A DNA stretch of 64,000 nt from Rhodococcus koreensis (GCF_900105905.1 NZ_FNSV01000005.1:4278001-4342000), one strand, 5' to 3'; counted from the first letter of the stretch, positions 7,932 to 17,024 are shown. The notes: a model not told the origin generated them from the letters alone. Numbers and translations are program-made.

Positions 7932-8582
7932 TCAGCGCCGACGCGCGGGTCCGGTGGTCATCCGGCCGTCGGTGATCACGATGCCGTGATGCGTTCCCGG
8001 CGTCAGCCAGTCGGCGAGCGTGGGCCCGTCGGCCGCCACGTCCACGCGGGCGTACCGGAAGTGGCCGCGGAGCCGCGCGGACGCCGTCACGAGACCGCGA
8101 CCGTCGTCACCCGGTTGCGCGAACCCCAGCGCTCCGGCGATCGGTAGCCGCGGTCCACGCGGCCGGGTGCTCATGGTGACGCGCCATGCCCCGGACGACG
8201 CCGCGAACTCGCCGTGCACGTCGCCGTCGAACTTGGCAGGCACCTTGGGCAGGCTCCAGTGCGCGCGTCCACCGTGCACGGAGGGTTCCGAATCTACGGC
8301 GATGAACGGGACCGCCATGCGCGGCAGGACGCCGATACGACGTCCCGGCGCGCGGAGCACCGGGCTGGCGAGGATTTCCCGGTAGGGCCCGACGGGCGAG
8401 TCGAGATAGTCGACCATCATCGCGAGGGTCATCGGGACGGTGGCGCCGCCGGGTCCGAGGGCGCGGGCGGCCGCGGTGCTGCGGTGCCACCACAGCGTCG
8501 CGCGGACGGCCGCCGGCCACGGGGGCGGTGAGCTCTCGGGCCAGTCGGTGCGGTCGGTGGTCGATTCAGGCACGCTCCACAT
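7932..8582 (-). CDS. Acetoacetate-decarboxylase-family protein
   Basis: A 216-residue protein of the acetoacetate decarboxylase-like superfamily. Supporting segments are the N-terminal WPAAVRATLWWHRS, the central SPVGPYREILASPVL and the HWSLPKVPAKFDG strand, which corresponds to the substrate-lid region in that fold. I could not confirm a Schiff-base lysine by eye, so decarboxylase activity is uncertain; many relatives bind or hydrate keto acids instead. The ATG overlaps the end of the GMC oxidase gene by 17 bases, making it the last gene of a TetR-BVMO-oxidase operon. A role in processing keto acids or lactones released by the two oxidative enzymes is inference. Confidence 0.72.
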   Translation of the reverse strand: MWSVPESTTDRTDWPESSPPPWPAAVRATLWWHRSTAAARALGPGGATVPMTLAMMVDYLDSPVGPYREILASPVLRAPGRRIGVLPRMAVPFIAVDSEPSVHGGRAHWSLPKVPAKFDGDVHGEFAASSGAWRVTMSTRPRGPRLPIAGALGFAQPGDDGRGLVTASARLRGHFRYARVDVAADGPTLADWLTPGTHHGIVITDGRMTTGPARRR

Positions 8583-10278
8583 CGACTGTCTCCCTTCGGT
8601 TCACGACCGTCAGCGGAAGCCGCAGTGCGCCCGGCGCGTCGGCCGGCACCACCGGATTCCGGGGCGGTGACGGTGCGATACGTACGTATGGCTCGCCCGG
8701 CTCGGGCCGGGTGTCGGTCTCACCCCTGTTGGGCCACAGCGCGAACGCGCGCTCGGCCTGTGCGGTGATGGTGAGCGACGGATTGACGCCGAGGTTCGCG
8801 CTCACCGCCGACCCGTCGGCCACGTGCAGCCCGTCGTGTCCGTACGCGCGCAGGTAGGGGTCGACGACCCCGGTGTCCGGCGAGTCCCCGATGGCACATC
8901 CCCCGAGGAAATGCGCGGTCATCGGTATGTTCACGACGTCGGCGACGGAACCGCCGGGGTCTCCTCCGATCCGCTCGGCCACCTTCCTGATGGCTTTGTG
9001 CCCCTGCGGGATCCATTCAGGCGGCGGATCTCCGGGACCCGGACGGCTGGTGACCGCGCGCCCGAGTCGGCCCTTCCCTTTGGCGAGCTCGAGCGAATTG
9101 TCGTCGGTCTGCATCACGAGCGCGATCACGGTGCGCTCCGACCAGTGCCGCACCGATAGGCTGCGGGCGAACGCCCCGGGCCGGCGCAGCGCGACTCCCA
9201 CCGTTTTCAGCAGCCGCGGCGCCCGGCCGCCGCCGTCGCTGAGGACGGTCTGCAGCAGCCCGATCGCGTTGCTGCCCTTGCCGTACCGCACCGGCTCGAT
9301 GTGGGTGTGGTCGTCCGGGTGGAACGAGGACGTGATGGCCACGCCTTTCGTGAAGTCGGTGTCGCGGTTCCTGGCCGTGGCCGCGAGCACCGCCTCCGAG
9401 TTGGTGCGCACCACCGACCCCAGCCTCGGCGACAACCGTGGCAGCGCACCGGATTCCTTCATCGCCAGCAGCAGCCGGGCGGTACCGTACGTGCCCGCGG
9501 CGACCACCACCTGGTCGGCGGTGAACGTGCGCTCCCGCCTACGGATTCCGTCGGTGCGGCGGGTCCGCAACTCGTAGCCGCCGCCCAGCCGGGGGCGCAA
9601 CGCTTTCACCGTCGTCAGCGGATGGACCCGGGCGCCCGCCTTCTCCGCGAGGTGGAGGTAATTCTTGACGAGCGTGTTCTTCGCTCCCACACGGCAACCC
9701 GTCATGCAACTGCCGCACTCGGTGCACCCCGTGCGGTCGGGACCCTCGCCGCCGAAGAACGGGTCGGCCACCCGCGACCCCGGTTCGCCGAAGAAGACAC
9801 CCACCGGTGTGGACGTGAACGTCGCACCGACGCCCATCTCCTCGGCCACCTCGCGCATGACGGCGTCGGCGGGGGTGAACGACGGATTGGTCGTCACCCC
9901 CAACATCCGCTTCGCCTGCTCGTAGTACGGGGCCAGCTCCGACTGCCAGTCGGTGATGTGCGCCCACTGCCGGTCCTCGAAGAAGCGGCGCGGCGGCTGG
10001 TACAGCGTGTTCGCGTAGTTCAGCGAACCACCGCCGACCCCGGCGCCGGCCATGACCAGGACGTCAGGCAGGAGGTGGATCCGTTGCACGCCGTAACAGC
10101 CCAGCCAGGGTGCCCACAGGTAGCGTCGCAACCGCCAGCTCGTCTCGGGCAGTTCGTCGTCGGTGAAGCGCCTGCCCGCCTCGAGAACACCGACCCGGTA
10201 CCCCTTCTCGGTGAGCCGGAGCGCCGCGACGCTGCCGCCGAAACCGGAGCCGACCACGACCACGTCGTAATGCGTCAC
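8566..10278 (-). CDS. choD: GMC oxidoreductase, ChoD-like (cholesterol-oxidase family)
   Basis: A 570-residue FAD-dependent GMC oxidoreductase. The FAD Rossmann motif VVGSGFGGS lies at about residues 7-15, followed by LEAGRRF, the AGAGVGGGSLNYANTLY segment and a TGCTECGSCMTGCR cysteine cluster. The closing part reads GVNPSLTI. The sequence runs parallel to M. tuberculosis ChoD (Rv3409c) over its whole length. ChoD-like proteins are annotated as cholesterol oxidases, but the true substrate is disputed. GTG is chosen as start: a GGAG site precedes it, and it overlaps the upstream stop in GTGA, giving a tight operon with the monooxygenase. Longer upstream reading is not needed for the fold. Confidence 0.9.
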   Translation of the reverse strand: MTHYDVVVVGSGFGGSVAALRLTEKGYRVGVLEAGRRFTDDELPETSWRLRRYLWAPWLGCYGVQRIHLLPDVLVMAGAGVGGGSLNYANTLYQPPRRFFEDRQWAHITDWQSELAPYYEQAKRMLGVTTNPSFTPADAVMREVAEEMGVGATFTSTPVGVFFGEPGSRVADPFFGGEGPDRTGCTECGSCMTGCRVGAKNTLVKNYLHLAEKAGARVHPLTTVKALRPRLGGGYELRTRRTDGIRRRERTFTADQVVVAAGTYGTARLLLAMKESGALPRLSPRLGSVVRTNSEAVLAATARNRDTDFTKGVAITSSFHPDDHTHIEPVRYGKGSNAIGLLQTVLSDGGGRAPRLLKTVGVALRRPGAFARSLSVRHWSERTVIALVMQTDDNSLELAKGKGRLGRAVTSRPGPGDPPPEWIPQGHKAIRKVAERIGGDPGGSVADVVNIPMTAHFLGGCAIGDSPDTGVVDPYLRAYGHDGLHVADGSAVSANLGVNPSLTITAQAERAFALWPNRGETDTRPEPGEPYVRIAPSPPRNPVVPADAPGALRLPLTVVNRRETVDVERA

Positions 10279-11765
10279 GCGACGGTCTCCTTCGCCGTCC
10301 TGCGCCGGGATACGTAGTTCTCCCGGTCGAAGCGCTGCAACTGCGAGCGGAACTTCCAGGTGAACGTCGGCCACTGGACGGAGTTCCGGCCCTCGGAGTC
10401 GTAGTACCAGCTCGAGCAGCCGCCCTTGTTCCAGACGGTGGTCTGCAGTTCGGACTGGATGCGGGTGTTGTATCGGCGCTGCGCCTCCTCGGTGACCTCG
10501 AAAGCCGCGATTCCGTTGTGGTGCATCGCCGTCAACGCGTCGGCGATGTACGCGGACTGCGATTCGAGCATGTAGACGATGGAGCTGTGACCGAGATTGG
10601 TGTTGGGCCCGTACATCAGGAACAGGTTGGGGAACCCGGCGACGGTGGTCCCCTTGTACGCACTCGGGCTCCCGGCCCAGTGCTCGGCGAGGGTGCGGCC
10701 GTTCGCCCCGCGCAACGCGTGCGCCACCGGCGGTTCCGTCGGCGTGAACCCGGTCGCGAAGATGATGGTGTCGACCTTGTGCTCGTTGCCCACCGCGTCG
10801 ACGACGCCGTCCGCTGTCACCCCGGCGAGTCCGGCGTCGACGAGCGTGACGTCGGGGCGGTCGAGGGTCCGGAGCCAGTCGTTCGACAGCAGCATCCGCT
10901 TGCAGCCGATCGTGAAGTTCGGTGTGAGCTTGCGGCGCAGTTCGGGATCGCGCACCTGCCTGCGGAGGTGCACCCGGGCCACCGCCTCGAACACCGGCAG
11001 CAGTCCGGTGGCGTGGGCGAGCACCCCGCCCAGGGCTTCCCGGAAGCTGTACACCGAACCGCGGACTACCTTCTGCACCAACGGCAGTCGCCGGTAGAGG
11101 GTCTTCTCGGCGTCCGGCAATGCACGGTCGAGTCGCGGGATCACCCAGGCGGGGGTGCGCTGGAACACGGTGAGGTGCTCGGCGACGGGCGCGATCTCGG
11201 GCACGAACTGCACCGCCGACGCGCCGGTTCCGATGACAGCCACGCGTTCACCGGTGAGGTCGTGGTCGTGATTCCACGTGGCCGAATGGAACGTGGTGCC
11301 GCCGAAGGTTTCCAGCCCGGGCATGTCCGGGACGCTGGGTGTCGACAGCGCACCGGTCGCGGCCACCACGACGTCGGCCGTCAGCGTTCCGCGGCTCGTC
11401 CGAACGGTCCAGACGGCCGCGTCGTCGCCCCAGTGCGCCTCCTGCAGTTCGCACTCGGTGACCACCCGGGACCGGACACCGGTGTCGGCCGCGACCTTCT
11501 TCAGGTAGCGATGGATCTCGGGCTGGCGGGCGAACGTGTGACTCCAGTCGGCGCTGGGCGCGAACGAGTACGAGTACAGCGACGTCGGGACGTCGCACGC
11601 GGACCCCGGGTAGGTGTTGTCGCGCCACGTGCCGCCGACGTCGTCGCCGCGCTCGATGATCAGGACGTCGGCCTGCGGCTGCGTCTGCAGGATGCGCGCC
11701 GCCAGGCCCATGCCCGCGAAACCCGCCCCCACGATCAGGGTGTGTACGTGCTGCGGAAGATTCAC
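10275..11765 (-). CDS. Baeyer-Villiger flavin monooxygenase
   Basis: A 496-residue class B flavoprotein monooxygenase that inserts oxygen next to a ketone, using FAD and NADPH. The FAD motif VGAGFAGMG is near the N-terminus. The Baeyer-Villiger fingerprint FxGxxxHxxxW is met by FGGTTFHSATW, followed by the NADPH motif GTGASA and the FQRTPAWVIPR segment. The late motif ATGF is present. It is co-translated with the upstream TetR gene and the downstream ChoD-like oxidase through two GTGA overlaps. Sequential action, alcohol to ketone by the oxidase and ketone to ester by this enzyme, is a plausible inference. No substrate can be assigned from sequence. Confidence 0.92.
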   Translation of the reverse strand: MNLPQHVHTLIVGAGFAGMGLAARILQTQPQADVLIIERGDDVGGTWRDNTYPGSACDVPTSLYSYSFAPSADWSHTFARQPEIHRYLKKVAADTGVRSRVVTECELQEAHWGDDAAVWTVRTSRGTLTADVVVAATGALSTPSVPDMPGLETFGGTTFHSATWNHDHDLTGERVAVIGTGASAVQFVPEIAPVAEHLTVFQRTPAWVIPRLDRALPDAEKTLYRRLPLVQKVVRGSVYSFREALGGVLAHATGLLPVFEAVARVHLRRQVRDPELRRKLTPNFTIGCKRMLLSNDWLRTLDRPDVTLVDAGLAGVTADGVVDAVGNEHKVDTIIFATGFTPTEPPVAHALRGANGRTLAEHWAGSPSAYKGTTVAGFPNLFLMYGPNTNLGHSSIVYMLESQSAYIADALTAMHHNGIAAFEVTEEAQRRYNTRIQSELQTTVWNKGGCSSWYYDSEGRNSVQWPTFTWKFRSQLQRFDRENYVSRRRTAKETVA

Positions 11766-12346
11766 GACTTCTCCACCTTCGATTCCCACACGGGCAACAG
11801 CCGCGCGCGTAGTGACTGTTCGGCCTCGGGGGTGCGGAACAGTGCCGACACCGCCAGACCGCGAACCAATTCGATACTGAGCTCGATGGCGTCGGAGTCG
11901 AACCGATCGCCGAACACCTCCGCCGACCCGCGACGCAGCGCGTCGGTGACCTTCCGCTCCAGCGGGACCGTCGCCTCGAACAGGGCCGGGTCGGTGCGGG
12001 CGGCCACCCACAGTTCGAGGGCCGCGTAGAACAGCGGTCCGGAGAAGGCGTCGGCGAGCACCTCGATGCCGCGGCCGGCATCCACTTCGGTGGCGAGGAT
12101 CTCCTCCATCCGCTTGTCCACGAGATGCTCCACCGCGGCCACCACCAGCGACTCCTTGGTCGGGAAGTGGTGCAACTGCGCGCCGCGCGACACCCCGGCC
12201 CGCCGCGCGATGCCCTGCGTCGTGGTGCGGGCGTATCCGAACTCGACCAGGGAGTCGACGGCCGCGTCGAGCAGCTTCGTGCGCATCGCCGCGGTCCGCT
12301 CGGCCTGCGTGCGGGTCGTTTTGACTACTGCTGTGTCAGGTGTCAC
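11762..12346 (-). CDS. TetR-family regulator of the BVMO operon
   Basis: A 194-residue TetR repressor. The N-terminal helix-turn-helix is clear (LLDAAVDSLVEFGYARTTTQGIARRAGVSRG broken over residues 29-60), followed by LHHFPTKESLVVAAVEHL. The C-terminal ligand domain is unassigned. Start choice is uncertain because no ribosome site is visible; GTG at 12346 gives a normal N-terminus, and a leaderless message from the promoter further upstream is possible. Its stop overlaps the monooxygenase start, so it is the first gene of the operon it probably controls. A palindrome 28 bases upstream is a candidate operator. Confidence 0.85.
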   Translation of the reverse strand: MTPDTAVVKTTRTQAERTAAMRTKLLDAAVDSLVEFGYARTTTQGIARRAGVSRGAQLHHFPTKESLVVAAVEHLVDKRMEEILATEVDAGRGIEVLADAFSGPLFYAALELWVAARTDPALFEATVPLERKVTDALRRGSAEVFGDRFDSDAIELSIELVRGLAVSALFRTPEAEQSLRARLLPVWESKVEKS

Positions 12347-12373
12347 ACCCAGCACTGTAGGCGGGAAAAAGAA

Positions 12374-12390
12374 AACAGTCCAGACTGCTT
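12374..12390 (-). promoter_or_regulatory. Candidate TetR operator
   Basis: AACAGTCCAGACTGCTT contains the near-perfect inverted repeat ACAGTC-CA-GACTGC in the short region before the TetR gene. Position and symmetry fit an autoregulatory site. It has not been matched to a known operator. Confidence 0.5.
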
Positions 12391-12399
12391 GTAAATGCA

Positions 12400-12450
12400 C
12401 CTGTGAGTACTTATTAACCGCGGGGCGGGACGTTAATAAGTACTCACGGG
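12400..12450. repeat. Palindromic repeat, family 1, copy 2
   Basis: The arms GTGAGTACTTATTAAC and GTTAATAAGTACTCAC are perfectly complementary around a 13-base GC-rich loop. Compared with the family consensus, one G-C pair has become A-T on both arms, a compensatory change. It begins one base after the multicopper oxidase stop. Confidence 0.92.
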
Positions 12451-12451
12451 C

Positions 12452-14242
12452 CTACGGCACGAGGCGGTACCGCAGCATCATGTCGTGGTCCTCGTGGTCG
12501 AGCATGTGGCAGTGCCACACGTACCCCTGCAGGGGATGCGACGACTGCTCCATGTGGCCGCCACCGGAGTGATCCATCGTGTGCGCCGCCGACATCCCGA
12601 AGGTGGCGTCCGGGTCGAAGCCGAGTTCGTCGGCCGTCGGGAACCGGACGACGATCCGGGTGATCGAGTTCGCGTCCGCGATCACGGTGTCCTTGAACCC
12701 GGACTCCCACACCTGCGGCGCCAGGTTCGGCCCGAGAACGAACGGGTCCGCCGACGGCGTCCACCGCACCCCGACCGCGGGTACCGGGACGGCCTGCATC
12801 AGGGCGTTCGTGTCGATCGCCTGCCGTCCGATCACCCGGAACGTCACCAGATGCAGGTGGATCGGATGCGGTTCGGGCGTGACGTTGACGATGTTCCACT
12901 GCTCGACGGTCCCCTGCCGGGGCATCTCGATGTCGTCGGTGGTGTAGCGCAGGTTGTTCAGCGACATCAGCGGCGACGGCTGACCCAGGCCCTGCGCGAG
13001 CTGCATCACCGACACGTTGCGCACCACCGACGGCCGCGCGACGGGCGGGAGTACGGCGAGGCCACGACTGCCTCCCCGCAGTGTCTCCGGCACTCCGCCG
13101 GTGAAGCCGGCGGCCGTCCCGACCCGGAACCGGCAGAACCGCGGCATGATCTGCACGCCGCGTTGCGCGACCTGCGCCGGAATCGGCTCGTCGTTACGCA
13201 GTTCCACCGTCGTCCCGGGGGCGAGGGCCCCGAAGTCGACGAGGAGGTCCACCCGCTCCCCCGGTCCGAGGCGGACGTGGTCGGTGGGGACGGGCGCGTC
13301 GAGCAGCCCGCCCTCGGCGCCGATCACCCAGAACCTCATCCGGTTCTCGAAGAACAGATTCCACACGCTGAACGACGCCGCGTTCACCATCCGCAGCCGG
13401 TACAGGCCGCGCGCCACCGGCATCTCCGGCCACACCTTGCCGTTCACCACCCCCACGTCACCGGGGGTGGCGGCCTCCCAGCTGCCCTGCGGATTCAGCG
13501 GGTTGGAGCGGACACTCTGCCGTCCGCCGTCGGTGAAGTTCTTGTCCTGCAACACAAGCGGCAGTTCGAACTCGCCCGCAGGCAGACCGAGCGGGTTGCC
13601 GGTCTGACCGGTGTCGTACTCGTCGCGCAGCAGGTACATGCCCGCCAGCCCGGCGTAGATGTTGAGCCGGGTGACGCCCATCGCGTGGTCGTGATACCAG
13701 AGCGCGCAGGCGTCCTGCCGGTTCGGGAACTCGTGCACCATCCCCTGTCCCGGCCGCATCGTGTCCTCGGGATGTCCGTCGAACTCGGGGGGCGTCCGTC
13801 CGCCGTGCAGGTGCAGCGACGTCGGGACCTGGGTGCGGTCCTGCTCGCTCACGCCGTGGATCCGCGTGTCGACGTCGGCGGCGAGGGGGTTGCTCGTGAT
13901 GTCGTTGCGGTAGGTCAGTGAGGTCCGTTCGCCGACGTGCGCCTCGATCGTCGGGCCCAGGTAATCCATGCCGCCGTAGCCGAGGGCCGGGGATGCAGGC
14001 AGGTCGGGATGGAACACGTGCATCGTGCTGCTCGCGTGCACCTCGACGGCGGTCCCGCCGAGCACCGGCAACGGCGGCAACTGTTCCCGGAACGGCTGCA
14101 GCGGCGGCGAGGAGAAGACGAACGGCCGCAGTGGATCGATCCCGAACGGGTAGGCGCTCGCCGATCCCGCTCCGACGGCGCCGAGCCCGGCCGTCAGCGC
14201 CAGACCACGCACGAACGACCTACGCGGAATTCGTCCATCCAT
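12452..14242 (-). CDS. Tat-exported multicopper oxidase
   Basis: A 596-residue three-domain multicopper oxidase of the CotA/bilirubin oxidase/phenoxazinone synthase type. It begins with a twin-arginine signal (RRSFVRGLALTAGL) cut near residue 30, so it is exported folded with copper. All four copper clusters are visible: HLHGG (His144, His146), WYHDH (His184, His186), HPIHLH near residue 480, and the C-terminal HCHMLDHEDHDMM with the type 1 copper Cys, His and Met. It oxidises phenols or metal ions with reduction of oxygen to water. The last 60 residues before the final motif are His/Met-rich (HTMDHSGGGHMEQ), possibly a copper-binding loop. It is divergent from the formylglycine-generating enzyme gene. 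Confidence 0.95.
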   Translation of the reverse strand: MDGRIPRRSFVRGLALTAGLGAVGAGSASAYPFGIDPLRPFVFSSPPLQPFREQLPPLPVLGGTAVEVHASSTMHVFHPDLPASPALGYGGMDYLGPTIEAHVGERTSLTYRNDITSNPLAADVDTRIHGVSEQDRTQVPTSLHLHGGRTPPEFDGHPEDTMRPGQGMVHEFPNRQDACALWYHDHAMGVTRLNIYAGLAGMYLLRDEYDTGQTGNPLGLPAGEFELPLVLQDKNFTDGGRQSVRSNPLNPQGSWEAATPGDVGVVNGKVWPEMPVARGLYRLRMVNAASFSVWNLFFENRMRFWVIGAEGGLLDAPVPTDHVRLGPGERVDLLVDFGALAPGTTVELRNDEPIPAQVAQRGVQIMPRFCRFRVGTAAGFTGGVPETLRGGSRGLAVLPPVARPSVVRNVSVMQLAQGLGQPSPLMSLNNLRYTTDDIEMPRQGTVEQWNIVNVTPEPHPIHLHLVTFRVIGRQAIDTNALMQAVPVPAVGVRWTPSADPFVLGPNLAPQVWESGFKDTVIADANSITRIVVRFPTADELGFDPDATFGMSAAHTMDHSGGGHMEQSSHPLQGYVWHCHMLDHEDHDMMLRYRLVP

Positions 14243-14387
14243 ACGGTGGAGCCCCCTGCACGATGCGACCAGCGCTGCGACTGGAGTAGCCGACTCGAGT
14301 AGCCGACGGTACCCCAACCGTCGCTGCGCGCACCCGGTTTACGGGCGCACCGTCGCACGACGGCCGTCGTCGTGCCAGTCTGACCCC

Positions 14388-15326
14388 ATGACTCGTGCAG
14401 TTCAGAAGAACATGGCATGGATCCCCGGGGGCACCTTCTGGATGGGTTCGGAGGACTTCTACCCCGAGGAACGCCCCGTCCACCAGGTGACGGTCGACGG
14501 GTTCTGGATGGACTCGCACCAGGTCACCGTCGCCGAGTTCCGGCGGTTCGTGAAGGACACCGGCCACGTCACGACCGCCGAGATCGCCCCCGACCCCGCC
14601 CAGTACCCCGGCGCGGATCCGGCGTTGCTCGTGCCCGGTTCGCTGGTGTTCACCCCGACCCCCGGTCCCGTGCCCCTCGACGACTTCACCCGCTGGTGGT
14701 CGTTCACGCCGGGCGCCGACTGGCGGCACCCGGAGGGTCCGGGCAGCAACGTCGGCGGACGCGAACGCCATCCCGTCACGCACGTGTCGTGGTTCGACGC
14801 CCGCGCCTACGCGGAGTGGGCGGGCAAGGACCTGCCGACCGAGGCCGAATGGGAGTTCGCCGCCCGCGGCGGCCTGGACCGGAAGCCGTTCGTGTGGGGC
14901 GACGAGCACGAACCGGGTGGCAGGCCCGGCGGAAACGTGTGGCAGGGCCGGTTCCCGTGGGAGAACCTCCTCGAGGACGGGTTCGCCGGGACGTCGCCGG
15001 TGGGCCATTTCCGGCCCAACGGTTACGGACTCGGCGACATGGCCGGCAACGTGTGGGAATGGACCACCGATTACTTCACGGCGGATCACTCCGCGGGCGG
15101 CAAGAACGTGGCACCGGCGAGTTCCTGCTGCATTCCGGCGAATCCCCGCATCGACACCGCTGTCGCCGCGGACCCGCACGAGCCGTACGCGCGCCGCGTG
15201 ATCAAGGGCGGCTCGCATCTCTGCGCGCCCAACTACTGCCTCCGCTACCGGCCCTCGGCCCGGCAGGGTGACACCGAGGAGACGTCGACCTGCCACATCG
15301 GGTTCCGGTGCATCGTCCGCCCGTGA
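14388..15326 (+). CDS. Formylglycine-generating enzyme (sulfatase-modifying factor)
   Basis: A 312-residue FGE that converts the CxPxR cysteine of type I sulfatases to formylglycine. The catalytic copper-binding pair is present as Cys279 and Cys284 in GGSHLCAPNYC, followed by RYRPSARQG, which matches the true enzyme rather than the wider SUMF1-like group. The N-terminal segment IPGGTFWMGSE, the middle PTEAEWEFAARGG and the GNVWEWT motif complete the fold. No CxPxR sulfatase is encoded in this window, so its target lies elsewhere. The adjacent divergent multicopper oxidase is notable because FGE needs copper(I). Close to M. tuberculosis Rv0712 in design. Confidence 0.95.
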   Translation: MTRAVQKNMAWIPGGTFWMGSEDFYPEERPVHQVTVDGFWMDSHQVTVAEFRRFVKDTGHVTTAEIAPDPAQYPGADPALLVPGSLVFTPTPGPVPLDDFTRWWSFTPGADWRHPEGPGSNVGGRERHPVTHVSWFDARAYAEWAGKDLPTEAEWEFAARGGLDRKPFVWGDEHEPGGRPGGNVWQGRFPWENLLEDGFAGTSPVGHFRPNGYGLGDMAGNVWEWTTDYFTADHSAGGKNVAPASSCCIPANPRIDTAVAADPHEPYARRVIKGGSHLCAPNYCLRYRPSARQGDTEETSTCHIGFRCIVRP

Positions 15327-15377
15327 CCGGACCCCGCGTTCTCACCTGACGCGGATGATGACAACCCGTCCGAATCG

Positions 15378-16319
15378 GTGTTCGCTCGAAGAGTGCGGTC
15401 GACGAAACTATCTGTGGCGCTGGCCAGGGAAGCTCTGGCCGCGCACACCGAAACGGCAAACGGCTGGCTCCAGGGGACCCCGCCCGGGCGCACGGTCCGG
15501 CGCATCATCGACGGGCTGGTGGGGATCGAACTCTTCGACAGGTCGATGACGCTCGCCGCCAGGATCTTCACGTCCGTGCTGCCCGTGATGATCGCGGCAT
15601 CCACACTGAGCAGTTGGAACGTGACCGCAAGCACCATCAAGACCCAGTTCGGCTTCGACCCCACGGAACTGACATCCACCTCCGGCGACGTCGACACCAC
15701 GAACCCCTCCTTCGCCGCGTTCGGGGTCGTCGGGCTGCTGATGATCGCGATCAGCGGCACGTCCTTCGCGCGGGCCCTCGCCCGGGTCTACGGCAAGATC
15801 TGGAACGTCCCGTCGATCAGCCTCCGAGACGCCTGGCGGTGGCTCGTCGTCCTGTTCGCCGTCGCGCTGTCGGGGACGGCGATCGGCCTGGCCAGCGAGC
15901 TCACGAACGTCCGGTTCATCGGTCCACCTCTCGCAGTCGCCGGGGAGTTCGCGGTGTGGATGGCCGTGTGGACCCTCAGCCCGTACCTGTTGACGATAGG
16001 CACCCTCAAGGGTCGCGTTCTCTGGGCGACCGGGATGCTGACCGCCGCCGCGCTCACCGCCCTCCACGTCGGTGGACGCCTCGTCCTGCCCCGGATCACC
16101 GCAGCCGCGCAACACCAGTTCGGGCCGCTCGGCCTGGTATTCACCGCGATCAGCTGGCTGTTCGTCCTGTCCGTCGTGATCGTAGGGTCCGCGGTGATCG
16201 TCAAGGCCATCGCGCTCGACGAGGGCTACGTCGGGCACTACCTGCGCGGACCGGACGCGATCGCGTCAGAACAGGCCGCCGAGTCCCTTACCGAGGACGA
16301 CGGCGCCCATCACGAGTAG
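15378..16319 (+). CDS. YihY/BrkB-like integral membrane protein
   Basis: A 313-residue membrane protein with about six hydrophobic segments. The arrangement resembles YihY/BrkB-type proteins: an amphipathic N-terminus, a GTSFARALARVYGKIW loop between helices, and a final helix ending near residue 280. GTG is the only sensible start. Function is unknown in the family. The 3' end overlaps the convergent GAP-family gene by 54 bases, so the two mRNAs are antisense to each other at their tails. Confidence 0.7.
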   Translation: MFARRVRSTKLSVALAREALAAHTETANGWLQGTPPGRTVRRIIDGLVGIELFDRSMTLAARIFTSVLPVMIAASTLSSWNVTASTIKTQFGFDPTELTSTSGDVDTTNPSFAAFGVVGLLMIAISGTSFARALARVYGKIWNVPSISLRDAWRWLVVLFAVALSGTAIGLASELTNVRFIGPPLAVAGEFAVWMAVWTLSPYLLTIGTLKGRVLWATGMLTAAALTALHVGGRLVLPRITAAAQHQFGPLGLVFTAISWLFVLSVVIVGSAVIVKAIALDEGYVGHYLRGPDAIASEQAAESLTEDDGAHHE

Positions 16320-16931
16320 CAGCACGCTCATCACGGCGGCGTTGTTGGCCTGCAGCCAGACCTTGAGGCTGTCGAGGGTCCCGCGCATCCTGTCGGCGGC
16401 CACGGCGTACGCGACCACCGGGACGAGGACGGTCGACCCGGCCAGCACGGTGTACACGAGAAGGGCCACCACCTGCTCTGCCCCGCTCACGCCGGCGGTG
16501 CCGATTCCGACGCCCGCGGACACGCAGAGCAGCAGGTTCTTGGGATTGATCGCCGCCAGCGCGAATCCGAGTCCCGTGGACTTCACGAAGTTCAGGTCGT
16601 CGATGGCCTGCATCCACTTCGGGGGTTCCGCGTCGGCGTTGCGACTTCGCCACTGCCGCCCCGCGAGCAGGAGCAGCAGCACACCCAGAACGACTTTCAC
16701 CCACGACGCCGTCGCGGAAGGGCCGTCGGAGTCGGACGTGTCGACGCTGCCGGCGAGGAGCACGAAGATCCCTGTCGCGACGACGATGCCCAGGATCCAG
16801 CCGACACCGAAGCCCGCGCTCGCCCCGCCTGCACGCTTCGACAGCAACATCAGGATGACGGCGATGATCGGTATCGGCGAGATCGCGACACCCACCGCGA
16901 GCGGTAACAGTTCTCCGATGACTGAGCCCAT
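16266..16931 (-). CDS. GAP-family (LysE-like) membrane transporter
   Basis: A 221-residue protein with six predicted membrane helices and the GAP-protein layout: an N-terminal LPLAVGVAISPIPIIAVILML repeat half and a second half with FALAAINPKNLLL. These proteins are found in mycobacteria near peptidoglycolipid genes and are distantly related to LysE exporters; the substrate here is unknown. The ATG matches the usual start just before the first helix. Convergent overlap with the YihY-like gene is described there. Confidence 0.75.
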   Translation of the reverse strand: MGSVIGELLPLAVGVAISPIPIIAVILMLLSKRAGGASAGFGVGWILGIVVATGIFVLLAGSVDTSDSDGPSATASWVKVVLGVLLLLLAGRQWRSRNADAEPPKWMQAIDDLNFVKSTGLGFALAAINPKNLLLCVSAGVGIGTAGVSGAEQVVALLVYTVLAGSTVLVPVVAYAVAADRMRGTLDSLKVWLQANNAAVMSVLLLVMGAVVLGKGLGGLF

Positions 16932-16982
16932 GTCCGAACCGTAGGGTCGGGCGGCCGTGTCCGCCTCGCACGTCCCGGGTGA

Positions 16983-17024
16983 GGTGAGCGGCAAAGCGTG
17001 CTCGGGGACGCTTTGCCACTCACC
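16983..17024. repeat. Palindromic repeat, family 2, copy 1
   Basis: The arms GGTGAGCGGCAAAGCGT and ACGCTTTGCCACTCACC flank an eight-base loop, with one C-A mismatch. The TGA in the right arm (read on the minus strand) is the stop codon of the lipase. The outer GGTGAG clamp recalls family 1, but the inner arm differs. Confidence 0.88.
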
